This document shows positions 23,625-32,046 of a stretch of 64,000 bases of DNA, in pieces (position 1 is the stretch's first letter; each line of letters opens with the position of its first letter). Source of the stretch: Saccharomonospora cyanea NA-134 (GTDB lineage: Bacteria > Actinomycetota > Actinomycetes > Mycobacteriales > Pseudonocardiaceae); NCBI RefSeq assembly GCF_000244975.1, contig NZ_CM001440.1, forward strand, positions 2,650,325 to 2,714,324. The letters are read 5' to 3'. A program made the position numbers and the translations under genes. Under the pieces are notes generated by a model. It made no database searches. It saw only the letters and a program-made list of their open reading frames with translations, and was not told the origin of the DNA.

Positions 23625-24707
23625 TCAGCCGTCGGCGCCGTGGACGTCGACCACCACACACGCGAGGTTGTCGGGTGCGCCTGCCGCGTGGGCCTCGGCG
23701 GCGAGCCGTTCGACCGCCTCCTGGGGCCGGGAGCCGGTGAGCGCGGCTCGCAGGTCGGGTACGACGGCGTGGAGGCCGTCGGTGCACAGCAGGTAGCGGT
23801 CGCCCGGCCTGGCGCGTCGCAGGTGCAGGTCGGGCTCGGCGCCTTCGCCGTCGTGGAGGGCACGCAGCAGCCGGGTGCGGTCGGGGTGTGTCTCGGCCTC
23901 GGCCGGGGTGAGTCTGCCCTCGTCGACGAGTGACCGCACGTAGGTGTGGTCCTGTGTCATGCGGGACAGGTCGCCGTCCCGCAGCAGATAGGCCCGCGAG
24001 TCGCCGATGTGAGCGATCGCGAGGTCGGCTCCCGCCCACAGCAGCGCGGTCAGTGTCGTACCGGTTCGCGGTGAGGACGTCGCGGTGGCGAACTCGCTCA
24101 CGGCCGCCCTGGCAGTGTGGAACGCCGTGGTGAGCGTGGTGGTGAGCCGCGCAGGAGGCACCGCCGAGGCAGTCCGGCGCAACGCACGCAGCGCCGCGTC
24201 GGCCGAGGAGGAACCCGGTTCCCCGGCTTCCTCGGGCAGTCCGAAGCCGTCGGCGACGGCGAAGAGGATGCCGTCCGCGTGGACGGCATCCTGGTTGCGG
24301 GCCCGGACGAGACCCCGGTCGAGCGCGGTGGCGTGCTCGAGTCGCACAGGTGGGTGGCTGACGGACATGTCGTCGTCCTTTCCGGAGAGTCGGTCGAGGA
24401 GGAACGCCACGGTCTCCCTGCGTGCGGACACGTCGGCCTCGACCTGCCGCCAGTAGGTGCCGATCTCCTGGGCCGCGGCGGTCGCCGGGAGGTCGCAGAC
24501 GAGCCGGATACGGGACAGCGGCATACCGATGCCGCGCAGCCACGCGATGAGCCGGGCACGGTCCAACTGCGAGGTGCCGTAGTGCCGGTAGCCGGTGAAC
24601 GCGTCCACCCTCGCCGGGGGCAACAGCCCCAGCTCGTCGTACAACCTCAACGCCTTGGGTGTGAGCCCGCAGGCGGCGGCGAACTCGCCGATGCTCAGTG
24701 TCGTCAT
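23625..24707 (-). CDS. MerR-type DNA-binding domain fused to a PP2C serine/threonine phosphatase
   Basis: 360 residues. Residues 1-70 are a MerR winged helix (LSIGEFAAACGLTPKALRLY, then GYRHYGTSQLDRARLI), 75-112 a coiled-coil dimer helix, and about 120-356 a PP2C phosphatase. The PP2C metal residues are present: ARNQD (Asp140), VADG (Asp153), LCTDGL and APDNLA; HIGDSRAYLL and TQDHTYV are the usual core motifs. The loop after VADG reads FGLPEE instead of MGGH. The fusion puts a metal-dependent phosphatase in the place of the effector domain, so DNA binding may depend on protein phosphorylation state or on the metal. It is transcribed alone. Confidence 0.88.
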   Translation of the reverse strand: MTTLSIGEFAAACGLTPKALRLYDELGLLPPARVDAFTGYRHYGTSQLDRARLIAWLRGIGMPLSRIRLVCDLPATAAAQEIGTYWRQVEADVSARRETVAFLLDRLSGKDDDMSVSHPPVRLEHATALDRGLVRARNQDAVHADGILFAVADGFGLPEEAGEPGSSSADAALRALRRTASAVPPARLTTTLTTAFHTARAAVSEFATATSSPRTGTTLTALLWAGADLAIAHIGDSRAYLLRDGDLSRMTQDHTYVRSLVDEGRLTPAEAETHPDRTRLLRALHDGEGAEPDLHLRRARPGDRYLLCTDGLHAVVPDLRAALTGSRPQEAVERLAAEAHAAGAPDNLACVVVDVHGADG

Positions 24708-24797
24708 GGGTTCCTCCTCGCCCCGGGCGCTTCGCCCGGTGCCGGGAAGCGTGTGGCCTGCCCCCGGGGCAAGGTCAACGCCGGGCGGGTGGCGTGG

Positions 24798-25205
24798 TCA
24801 GCGGACCCGCGTCTGGGTCGCGCGGTAGGAGCCGCCCGGCCACACCCATTCGCCGGACAGCGTGGTGCCCTCGGCGTCGAAGTCGGCCCGGTAGCGGGCG
24901 GGAGAGCCGCGGTGGCCTCCCCAGATCGTGAGGGTGTCGCCGTCGATGTCGTAGACGTAGTCGAGCGTCTCGCCGTCGCGGCCGTAGAAGCGGGAGGTGA
25001 CGTCGGGGTCCGCCTGCTCGGCGCCGAAGGGTCTGTGGTGGCCGATGATCTCGATCCCGGTCACGTGTTGCCCGTTCTGGTGCAGATCGATGTGCTGGAC
25101 GAGGAAGTGGCCGCCGTCGAGCCACGTGTAGGTGACGGTGCCGGTGGCGCCACCGGTGACGGTCCAGGTGCCGGTGAGGCGATCGAGGTCGCGAATCGTG
25201 GTCAT
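24798..25205 (-). CDS. DUF1579-like lipocalin-fold protein
   Basis: 135 residues, all-beta in character: LDRLTGTWTVTGGATGTVTY, GHHRPFGAEQADPDVTSRFY, then SGEWVWPGGSYRATQTRVR. This resembles the DUF1579/DUF1794-type beta-barrels that bind small hydrophobic ligands. The ATG (25203-25205) has GGAAAGGAAA upstream. It follows the hydrolase by 22 bp and ends the sigma-factor operon. No catalytic residues can be assigned. Confidence 0.7.
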   Translation of the reverse strand: MTTIRDLDRLTGTWTVTGGATGTVTYTWLDGGHFLVQHIDLHQNGQHVTGIEIIGHHRPFGAEQADPDVTSRFYGRDGETLDYVYDIDGDTLTIWGGHRGSPARYRADFDAEGTTLSGEWVWPGGSYRATQTRVR

Positions 25206-25227
25206 GGGTTTCCTTTCCGGAGGCGGT

Positions 25228-26049
25228 TCAGCGGAGGAACTCGGTCAGAACGGGAGCGAGCTTGCGCGGTGCCTGCATCACGGCACCGTGGTTCAGCTTG
25301 GGAAGTGTGCGGTGTTCCGCGTGCGGCAGCAGGTCGGCGAGCGCCCGGGCGGCGTCGTGGAATCCGGCGGGGCTCCTGCCGCCGGTGAGCACGAGCGTCG
25401 GGCACGTCACCGCAGCCCAGTCCTCGGCGCGCAGCGGCCTGCCTTGCTGGGTGTCGCCCATGACGGCGAGGTCGTAGGGCAGGGTGTGGGCGAGTCCGGT
25501 CAGTGTCGACCACACACCCGGAACGAGCCGCATCATCGTGACCAGGGCCGACGGCATGCCCTGCGCCTCGGTCATGAAGGCCCGCACGGCACCTGCCCGG
25601 TCGCCCGAGGCCAGCAGCGCGGCGAGCCGTTCGCCGAAGTCCGCGGGTGGACCGAACCCGCTGTCGCGGCGCACCACGAACGGCGGCTCGTACAGGGCCA
25701 GTTTCGTCACTCCGATACCGGCGGCCGCGGCGCGCAACGCCAGCACGGCGCCGGACGAGCTGCCGAACAGCGCCGCCGAGCCGCCCACCTGCTCGACGAG
25801 TGCGGCGATGTCGTCGATCTCGCGTTCGACGGCGTAGTGGGCGTGGTCCCCGCTCGCGCCGCGTCCGCGTCGGTCGTAGTTGACGACGGTGTGGTGTTGC
25901 GACAGCAGCGCCGCGAGCTTGCGGGTGTCGCGGCGGTCGGCGAGGGCGGACGCCACGAGGACGACGGCGGGCCCCTGGCCGCTGCGCTGGAACGCGATCG
26001 GCGTGCCGTCACGGGTGACGACCGTGTCGGTGGTGGAGGTCGTGGGCAT
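25228..26049 (-). CDS. Alpha/beta hydrolase, canonical acid residue not seen
   Basis: 273 residues. The fold is clear: FQRSGQGPAVVLVASALADR, oxyanion region YDRRGRGASGD, nucleophile elbow FGSSSGAVL and histidine in LPKLNHGAV. At the usual position of the catalytic Asp (TLVLTGGRSPAG) there is Ser instead, so the acid is absent or supplied from elsewhere, as in some weakly active or binding-only members. It lies between a 75-residue gene and a DUF1579-like gene in the SigG-like sigma factor operon. In related loci such hydrolases are targets of the sigma factor. Confidence 0.82.
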   Translation of the reverse strand: MPTTSTTDTVVTRDGTPIAFQRSGQGPAVVLVASALADRRDTRKLAALLSQHHTVVNYDRRGRGASGDHAHYAVEREIDDIAALVEQVGGSAALFGSSSGAVLALRAAAAGIGVTKLALYEPPFVVRRDSGFGPPADFGERLAALLASGDRAGAVRAFMTEAQGMPSALVTMMRLVPGVWSTLTGLAHTLPYDLAVMGDTQQGRPLRAEDWAAVTCPTLVLTGGRSPAGFHDAARALADLLPHAEHRTLPKLNHGAVMQAPRKLAPVLTEFLR

Positions 26050-26118
26050 GAGCTGCCTTTCGTGCTGGGGTGTCTGTCCTTGAGGGTGTGACGGCGCCGA
26101 GCGGGAAAAGGAATCGCT

Positions 26119-26346
26119 TCACCGACGGCGGACGGTGATCAGCGTGGTGGGCGTCACGGCACGCAGCAGCCGCAGGGACAGCCCGGCCAGCGACAGCACG
26201 CTGCCGTGGCCGAACCGCTGCCGCAGGCCGTGGAGGGTCTCCAGTTCCAGTTCGCCGGCGGCGACGACGACGAGCAGCCCCGCCCACGCGTTCCGGTCGT
26301 AGGGCCGGGTCTCACCCGCGGCGAGGACGACTCGTTCGCGGCTCAC
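26119..26346 (-). CDS. Small hypothetical protein overlapping the sigma factor gene
   Basis: 75 residues: MSRERVVLAAGETRPYDRNA, a short hydrophobic/acidic stretch LLVVVAAGELELE and a basic end. The GTG at 26344-26346 overlaps the sigma factor stop, a strong sign of coupled translation. I do not recognise the family. Its position directly after an ECF sigma factor raises the possibility of a small regulator, but no zinc or anti-sigma motif is visible. Confidence 0.6.
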   Translation of the reverse strand: MSRERVVLAAGETRPYDRNAWAGLLVVVAAGELELETLHGLRQRFGHGSVLSLAGLSLRLLRAVTPTTLITVRRR

Positions 26347-27389
26347 GACAGCACCAGGGGCAGGCCGAACGCGGCGAAGTGACGCGGCTCGAACGACGTG
26401 ACCGCGCGAATACGTCCACTTTCGACGGTGAGGACGTCGAGCACCTGGGCGCGGAACGTGCCGGGCAGCGACCGGGTCTCGTCGGCGGTGGGGCGTTCGA
26501 CGTAGTGGGCGACGGCGGGCTGCGTGTTGGCCCGTGTGACGACGCTGCGCCACTGCCCGTGGTACCACGTCGAGTCCGGGTCGAAGACCTCGCGGGTGAA
26601 CGACAGCATCGCATCGCGCCCTCGCAACCACGCCGGGTACGGCGGCATGGTCAGACGCACGTCGTCGGCGAGCAGCGACGCGAGGACGTCGAGGTCGGCA
26701 CGTTCGTGGGCGTCGACGTAGCGGCGGACGAGCGCCCGCTCGTCGCGGGTGGGGGCGCTGGCTCTCCAGGCGCCGCGGTCGGGCGGCAGGTGTTCGCGCA
26801 GGGTGGCCCTCGCGCGCTGCAGAGCGCTCTTGACCGCCGCGACGCTGGTGCCGAGCAGCGCGGCGGTGTCGGCTGCGGGCCAGCCGAGCACGTCGCGGGT
26901 GATGAGCACGGCGCGCTGGGTCGCCGGCAGCCGCTGCACCGCGACGAGGAACGCGAGCTCGACCGTCTCGCGGGCGATGGCGGTCTCGGCCGGTGCGTCA
27001 GGAGCGGCGAACAACGCCTCCGGCGCGGGTTGCAACCAGGGCACTTCCGTGGGCGGTGAGGCGGGATTCCCGGCCAGCGGCGCGGACCGGTAGGGCCGCG
27101 CGACGCGCCCCCGCTCGTCGATGAGATCGAGGCAGGCATTGGTGGCGATCTTGTAGAGCCACGCGCGGAACGTCGACCGTCCCTGGTAGGTCTGCCGGCG
27201 CCGCCACGCGCGCAGCAGCGTCTCCTGCACGATGTCGTCGGCGTCGTCACGGGAGCCGAGCATGCGGTAGCAGTGCACGCGAAGTTCGTGCCGGTAGCGG
27301 TCGGTGAGTTCACCGAACGCGGCCTGGTCGCCGTCACGCACGGCGGCGAGTACCAGTGCCTGCACGTTGTCGCCCGTGTTGTCGCCCAT
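26343..27389 (-). CDS. ECF sigma factor, SigG-like, with C-terminal SnoaL-type domain
   Basis: 348 residues, longer than a minimal ECF sigma. Region 2 (about 10-85) contains DRYRHELRVHCYRMLGSRDD and DIVQETLLRAWRR; region 4 (about 150-205) contains LLGTSVAAVKSALQRARATL. Residues about 215-335 form a SnoaL/NTF2-like domain (VRRYVDAHERADLDVLASLL), as in the SigG-type/ECF41-like groups where this domain adjusts sigma activity instead of a separate anti-sigma factor. No anti-sigma gene lies next to it. It leads an operon with a 75-aa protein, a hydrolase and a DUF1579-like protein. Confidence 0.9.
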   Translation of the reverse strand: MGDNTGDNVQALVLAAVRDGDQAAFGELTDRYRHELRVHCYRMLGSRDDADDIVQETLLRAWRRRQTYQGRSTFRAWLYKIATNACLDLIDERGRVARPYRSAPLAGNPASPPTEVPWLQPAPEALFAAPDAPAETAIARETVELAFLVAVQRLPATQRAVLITRDVLGWPAADTAALLGTSVAAVKSALQRARATLREHLPPDRGAWRASAPTRDERALVRRYVDAHERADLDVLASLLADDVRLTMPPYPAWLRGRDAMLSFTREVFDPDSTWYHGQWRSVVTRANTQPAVAHYVERPTADETRSLPGTFRAQVLDVLTVESGRIRAVTSFEPRHFAAFGLPLVLS

Positions 27390-27506
27390 GCTCGATCGCC
27401 TTTCGTCCTCGGCGGGGTACCGACCGTGTGACCGTCGCGGCGCACGATGGGGATCGGTGGTGTGTCGCGCGCCACAACGGAGCCGGTCGCGCCCCGAGCA
27501 CTGTCG

Positions 27507-27929
27507 TCATGCGGACGGTGTGCCGGTGGGCGGACGGACGCCGCGGGCACGCTGCAGCAGGAGCGCCAGGCTCCCCGCAGCAGCACCCCACAAGCCGTTG
27601 ACCAGCAGCATCGGGACGATCGCGAACGGTTTGGCCAAGGGGCCTTGCAGCTCACCGGTGAGCAGAGGGGAGAGAACGCCGCTGAGTACGGTCGAGAGCA
27701 CCGCGTAAGCCAGTCCGGTGCACACCAGGGTCAACACGGGGCGGGTGACGGCGCTGAACCCGACCGCGGCGATCCAGAGGACCGTGATCACGCTCGTCAG
27801 GATGACGGGCAGGCCTGCGGGGCGGTCGGCGTCGATGTGGTCGAACACGGTGTTCACCACCGGACGAGCGAGGGCGAGAACGCCCAGACCGAGCACAAGC
27901 GGCCAGCGCAGTTCCTTGAGAACGTCCAT
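27507..27929 (-). CDS. Small integral membrane protein, four predicted helices
   Basis: 140 residues from the ATG at 27927-27929. Hydrophobic segments lie at about 8-24, 42-62, 66-90 and 108-128, with little soluble sequence (WPLVLGLGVLALARPVVNTV near the start). No family recognised. It is divergent from the S41 peptidase. Longer upstream reading frames are antisense to that peptidase and not credible. Confidence 0.65.
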   Translation of the reverse strand: MDVLKELRWPLVLGLGVLALARPVVNTVFDHIDADRPAGLPVILTSVITVLWIAAVGFSAVTRPVLTLVCTGLAYAVLSTVLSGVLSPLLTGELQGPLAKPFAIVPMLLVNGLWGAAAGSLALLLQRARGVRPPTGTPSA

Positions 27930-28082
27930 GCCGAGGACGCTAGTGCGGCGCGCAGACGCTGCCATCCGTTTCAGGTCTCGGCCTGTGTCGCTTGTGGCAG
28001 GACCGCGCCGTACGTCGGCAGGCGACATCGGGCTTTTCCGAAGCTGACACACGAAGCTGTCCACGATGTAGCGTGGCCCGCT

Positions 28083-28976
28083 GTGCTTACGAACGAACAG
28101 ACAATCAGGCGGGCCCTGGATCGGATCACGGCGGAGTACGTCTTCCCCGAGAAAGCCGTGGACATCGACGCCGCGATCCGGCGCCGCCTCGCGGCGGGTG
28201 AGTACGACAACGTGGACGGTCCGGTTCTCTGCGAAACCGTGACCGCTCACCTCCAGGAGGTATGCGCGGACAAGCATCTGCGGCTGCTCTGGACGGACGA
28301 GCCGCAGTCGCTGGATCCACAGACCGCAGACGATGGCTGGGCCGCGTTCCTCGCGCTGCTCAGAGCGGAGAACCAGGGGATTCGCCGCGTCGAACACGTG
28401 GACGGGAACATCGGGCTCATCGACGTCCGGAGCATTGCCTCGGCCGTTGAGGGCGCCGCCGCGATCGGAGCGGCCATGCAACTGGTCGCCCACAGCTCCG
28501 CGCTCGTCGTGGACCTCCGCGCATGTCTCGGAGGCGCTCCAGAGGGAGCCGCGATGTGGTGCAGCTACTTCTTCGGCGACGACCAGGTACACCTCAACGA
28601 CATCTTCGAGCGCTCCACCGGCGTGACACGGCAGTTCTGGACGCTCCCGCACCTGCCCGCACCACGCTACACGGACCGCCCGGTCTACGTGCTCACCAGC
28701 GCGATCACGTTCTCCGGCGGCGAGGACGTGGCTTACACCCTTCAGGCGCACAAGCGAGCTGTCCTCGTCGGCGAGACGACGCGTGGCGGCGCGCACCCGA
28801 CAGCCCGTCATGCAATCACCGAGCACATTCTTGTCACCGTGCCGACCGCCCGGACCGTCAACAGTGTCACCGGCACCAACTGGGAAGGCACCGGAGTGAT
28901 CCCCGACGTACCCGTCCCGGCGGACCAGGCGCTGGAGACGGCGCTCAAGGCCGCACGGAAGCGCATCGGCGAGTAG
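28083..28976 (+). CDS. S41-family peptidase (C-terminal processing protease-like, no PDZ)
   Basis: 297 residues. An N-terminal helical cap (ITAEYVFPEKAVDIDAAIRR) precedes the S41 core. The catalytic serine is in the conserved TSAITFSGGED; GGAPEGAAMWCSYFF is a core strand. There is no PDZ domain and no signal peptide, resembling cytoplasmic IRBP-like S41 proteins. The GTG at 28083 has no ribosome site, but CTGACA-17-TGTAGC (28044-28072) would start transcription almost at the codon, so a leaderless mRNA is likely. Codon use and composition are less G+C-rich than the neighbours. Substrate unknown. Confidence 0.78.
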   Translation: MLTNEQTIRRALDRITAEYVFPEKAVDIDAAIRRRLAAGEYDNVDGPVLCETVTAHLQEVCADKHLRLLWTDEPQSLDPQTADDGWAAFLALLRAENQGIRRVEHVDGNIGLIDVRSIASAVEGAAAIGAAMQLVAHSSALVVDLRACLGGAPEGAAMWCSYFFGDDQVHLNDIFERSTGVTRQFWTLPHLPAPRYTDRPVYVLTSAITFSGGEDVAYTLQAHKRAVLVGETTRGGAHPTARHAITEHILVTVPTARTVNSVTGTNWEGTGVIPDVPVPADQALETALKAARKRIGE

Positions 28977-29166
28977 GCGCTCACGGCGACGCAACGCAAT
29001 GCCCGCCATCCACTCGACTATGGGCTCAGCCGCGGGTGTCCACGTCAGGCCACCCCGAAGTGCCGCACGTCTCCGCTACGGCCAGCGCATCATCGACCGC
29101 CGAGGTCGTCGGTAGGCTGGCCGGGCCGAGGACAGCGGGACAGTCGCTTGAGGGAGGACCATCTCT

Positions 29167-29958
29167 ATGCCGTGCTTCCGGGCCACCGACGGTGTCGAGA
29201 TCTCCTACCGGTGTTGGGAGCAGGACTCCGAGTTGCCGCTGGTGCTGCTGCACCACGGTTTCGTCGCCAGCGGCCGGACGAACTGGGAGGCGCCGGGCAT
29301 CGTCAGGAAGCTCGTCGAGGCGGGACGCCGCGTGGCCACGATCGACGCCCGAGGTCACGGCGACTCCGGCAAGCCCCACGACCCTGCCTACTACGGCGAG
29401 GCACGCATGGCCGAGGACGTCACGACGCTGATCGACGTGCTCGCGGAACCCGAGGTCGATCTGGTGGGCTATTCGATGGGCGCGGTCGTCGCGCTGCTCA
29501 CCGCGGTTCGAGACCGGCGCGTCCGGCGCCTGGTCGTCGGTGGAGTGGGCGCCGGGGTGGTGGAACTCGGCGGGGTGGACACACGGGTGATCCCCGCCGA
29601 AACTCTGGTCCAGGTGCTGCGGTCCGACGATCCGGCCTCGGTCGCCGATTCCCCGGCTGCCTCGTTCCGAGCCTTCGCCGACGCGATCGGTGGTGACCGG
29701 GTGGCGTTGGCGGCGCAGGCGGCCTCCGTGCACGCCCGGCCCATTCCTCTCGACCGCATCGAGGCCACCACGCTCGTGCTCGCGGGCGACGACGACCCGC
29801 TCGCCGCGCGGCCCGAGCTGCTCGCCGGCGCCCTGCGCTCCGCGGTGGTGCGCAGGGTCCCCGGGGACCACATGAGCGCACTGCGCGCTCCGGGCTTCGC
29901 GACCGAACTGGTCGGCTTCGTCAACGCCGCCGAGACACCGGCGAGTGCGGTGTCCTGA
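29167..29958 (+). CDS. Alpha/beta hydrolase
   Basis: 263 residues with a complete triad: elbow VGYSMGAVV, acid in LAGDDDPLAARPE and histidine in VPGDHMSALRAP. The oxyanion segment LHHGFVASGRTNWEAPG is typical of esterase/epoxide-hydrolase-like enzymes. The ATG is preceded by GAGGGAGG. The stretch around the acid (29756-29814) has a degenerate copy at 50089-50147, so a paralogue once existed elsewhere in the window. Substrate unknown. Confidence 0.88.
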   Translation: MPCFRATDGVEISYRCWEQDSELPLVLLHHGFVASGRTNWEAPGIVRKLVEAGRRVATIDARGHGDSGKPHDPAYYGEARMAEDVTTLIDVLAEPEVDLVGYSMGAVVALLTAVRDRRVRRLVVGGVGAGVVELGGVDTRVIPAETLVQVLRSDDPASVADSPAASFRAFADAIGGDRVALAAQAASVHARPIPLDRIEATTLVLAGDDDPLAARPELLAGALRSAVVRRVPGDHMSALRAPGFATELVGFVNAAETPASAVS

Positions 29959-30160
29959 CCACACGCCACCCGCGCCCCAGGCGTGGCGGGCCGCGAGCAC
30001 GTGTGTGGCGACCGGGCGGTGTGTCGGGGCGCCGGAGTGAACCGCTGTGCGAGAAGTTCCTCCGACAGGGGAGGGGAACCTGGACTTGAGGACCATGGAA
30101 CGGAAACCGGCGCTGAGCCTTCGAGGTCCTGACCCGCTCGTCGACGGCGGCCGGACCACC

Positions 30161-30184
30161 TGCCCCGGGCCCTCGCCCGAGGCA
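30161..30184. terminator. Candidate terminator between convergent genes
   Basis: Ten-base-pair stem with one mismatch (30161-30170 with 30175-30184) and a CCTC loop, in the 254-bp gap between the convergent hydrolase and reductase genes. Confidence 0.4.
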
Positions 30185-30212
30185 GGCACAGCACCGTGGC
30201 ACCGCATGAGCG

Positions 30213-31106
30213 TCACCGTCGCTTCGTGATCACCTCGAACAGGCTCGAGAATCCCTGGTCGCCGTGGCCGTCGGCGATGCGGCGGTCCATCAGGTCCTTG
30301 ACCTCGCGCATGCGTACGGCTTCCACGCCCATGGATTCGCGATGGCTGATCATGTCGTCCATCAGCGCGGCCTGGACGTCGAGCGAACCGAGGTCGGGTC
30401 CGTACTCGCCGTTCTTGACGGCCTGCCCGAACGAGGTCAACAACGGCGGGTAAGCGCCCAACGAGCCGGCGACCCGCTCGGCGAACTCCGCCACGTCGAC
30501 GCCCTCCGCCTGGACCAGTCTCAACGCGTGCAGGAAGCCGATGAGGAGCTCGTAGGCCACCGCGACCTGGGCCATGAACTCCACCGCCGCCGCCCCGGGG
30601 TCCTCGCCGTGGTACTCGACACTGCCCAGTACCCGCAGCGTCGACTCGTGGGCCTCGAACGCCCTGCGAGCACCACTGAACGGGAACACGATGTTCGGCG
30701 TACCCACATACGGCGGATCCCCCATGATCTTGCCGTCGAGATACTCGGCGCCGCGCTCACTCGCCCAGCGCTCGTTGGACCGCGCCTGGGCAGGAGACCC
30801 ACTCGTGACGTTCACCAGCACCCTGCCCGCGACCGCGGCGTCGACGGACCCGAGCACCTGCTCCACCGCTGTGTTGTCGAGCAGGCAGACCACGACGAGC
30901 GGGCTCGCCGCCACCGCCTCCGCGGCCGTCGCGGCCGCCGTGGCACCAGCCTCCACCAGCGGCGCGCCCTTGCTCGCCGTCCGGTTCCACACCGTCGTGC
31001 GGTATCCGCGGTTCACGAACACCTTGGCGATCGCCGATCCCATGTCACCGAGACCGAGCACGGTGACCTGGCTGGCCACGCCGGTCAGGCCGTCGGTTGT
31101 CGTCAT
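30213..31106 (-). CDS. Imine-reductase-like NAD(P)-dependent oxidoreductase
   Basis: 297 residues. The Rossmann domain shows LGLGDMGSAIAKVFVNRG and the NADPH-favouring TTVWNRTASK; VNVTSGSPAQAR is the beta-hydroxyacid-dehydrogenase substrate loop. The helical C-terminal half (MDDMISHRESMGVEAVRMRE, DGHGDQGFSSLFEVI) is the dimer-swapped domain of imine reductases. These enzymes reduce cyclic imines in vitro; natural substrates are mostly unknown. It lies 55 bp behind an alpha/beta hydrolase on the same strand, opposite a MarR gene. Homologues are at 54984 and, as a stump, at 60593. Confidence 0.85.
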   Translation of the reverse strand: MTTTDGLTGVASQVTVLGLGDMGSAIAKVFVNRGYRTTVWNRTASKGAPLVEAGATAAATAAEAVAASPLVVVCLLDNTAVEQVLGSVDAAVAGRVLVNVTSGSPAQARSNERWASERGAEYLDGKIMGDPPYVGTPNIVFPFSGARRAFEAHESTLRVLGSVEYHGEDPGAAAVEFMAQVAVAYELLIGFLHALRLVQAEGVDVAEFAERVAGSLGAYPPLLTSFGQAVKNGEYGPDLGSLDVQAALMDDMISHRESMGVEAVRMREVKDLMDRRIADGHGDQGFSSLFEVITKRR

Positions 31107-31161
31107 GTCGTCATGATCTTCCTTTCGGTGGGGTGTCCTTACAGGCACGGGCTGCGGTTGG

Positions 31162-31941
31162 TCAGTCGAGGAATCCGTCGACGAGTCGAAGCAGTGGTTC
31201 CGGTCGGACGAACCAGTCCATGTGCCCCTGATCGGGGATCTCGGCGAGTTCACTGCGCGCGATCGCCTCGTGCAACCGCCGGGACTCTTCGACGGGAACC
31301 ATGGCGTCCCGGCCGAAGCCGACGATCAGGGTGGGCACCTGGATGGTCGGCAGCAACGGGCGGATGTCCACGTCCAGTCCGAGATCGATCTGGCGAGCGA
31401 TGCCTTCCGGCGGCCAGGGGTCGGACAGGAAATGAGCCAGCCCGTCGTGGCCGAAGTGGTCCAGGACGGCCGCGCTGTATCCGGTCAGGGCGGTGAACCG
31501 CTTGAGCAGCTCGCGGTCGGTGTGGAGCAGGCGGCGCCAGGTCTGGAAGTAGAACCGGTTGCGCGGGCCCGCGGTGTGCGACCAACCGGCCACGAGGACG
31601 AGGCGGCGCACCAGGTCGGGGTGCCGTGCCGCGACCGCGGCGGCGGCCACGGCGCCGAGGGAGAAGCCCAGCACGTCCACGGGACCGTCCACGGCGGCGC
31701 GGACGGCGGCCGTGACCTGTTCGGAGATCAGCTCGATACTGAGCGGCCCACCGTCGTCGGTGGTGCCGCCGCTGCCACTGAAGTTGGGCCGGACCACTGT
31801 CCGGGAGCCGCTGAAGTGGTCTGTGACGTGAGCGAACACCTTGTCGGCGTCGCCGCCGATGCCGTGGACCAGCGCCAGACCGGGACCGGTGCCGTCCACC
31901 TCGTAATGGACGCGGCTCCCGTGTGCGGAGGCGTATCGCAT
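31162..31941 (-). CDS. Alpha/beta hydrolase
   Basis: 259 residues: MRYASAHGSRVHYEVDGTGP opening, oxyanion HGIGGDADKV, elbow LGFSLGAVA, acid in VGFGRDAMVP and histidine in DQGHMDW. All triad residues are present. It is the first gene of a two-gene operon with the imine-reductase-like enzyme. Its start is 14 bp from the first of three TTAG-type repeats shared with the divergent MarR gene. MarR-controlled hydrolase/reductase pairs usually serve degradation or detoxification of a small lipophilic compound, which here is unidentified. Confidence 0.88.
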   Translation of the reverse strand: MRYASAHGSRVHYEVDGTGPGLALVHGIGGDADKVFAHVTDHFSGSRTVVRPNFSGSGGTTDDGGPLSIELISEQVTAAVRAAVDGPVDVLGFSLGAVAAAAVAARHPDLVRRLVLVAGWSHTAGPRNRFYFQTWRRLLHTDRELLKRFTALTGYSAAVLDHFGHDGLAHFLSDPWPPEGIARQIDLGLDVDIRPLLPTIQVPTLIVGFGRDAMVPVEESRRLHEAIARSELAEIPDQGHMDWFVRPEPLLRLVDGFLD

Positions 31942-31954
31942 CGCCCCTCCTTCT

Positions 31955-32030
31955 CTGAGTGCTGATAATCTTAGCGCTAGATAAAAGCAGGAGAACTAGT
32001 TGATCAGCAAGACTCTTAGTGCTCAGATAA
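31955..32030. promoter_or_regulatory. MarR operator region with three related repeats
   Basis: Related motifs CTGAGTGCTGATAA (31955-31968), ATCTTAGCGCTAGATA (31968-31983, containing the perfect palindrome TAGCGCTA) and TCTTAGTGCTCAGATA (32014-32029). They fill the A+T-rich gap between the divergent hydrolase-reductase operon and marR, so one regulator can control both directions. Confidence 0.55.
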
Positions 32031-32046
32031 TTGTGAGGTGTGACTC

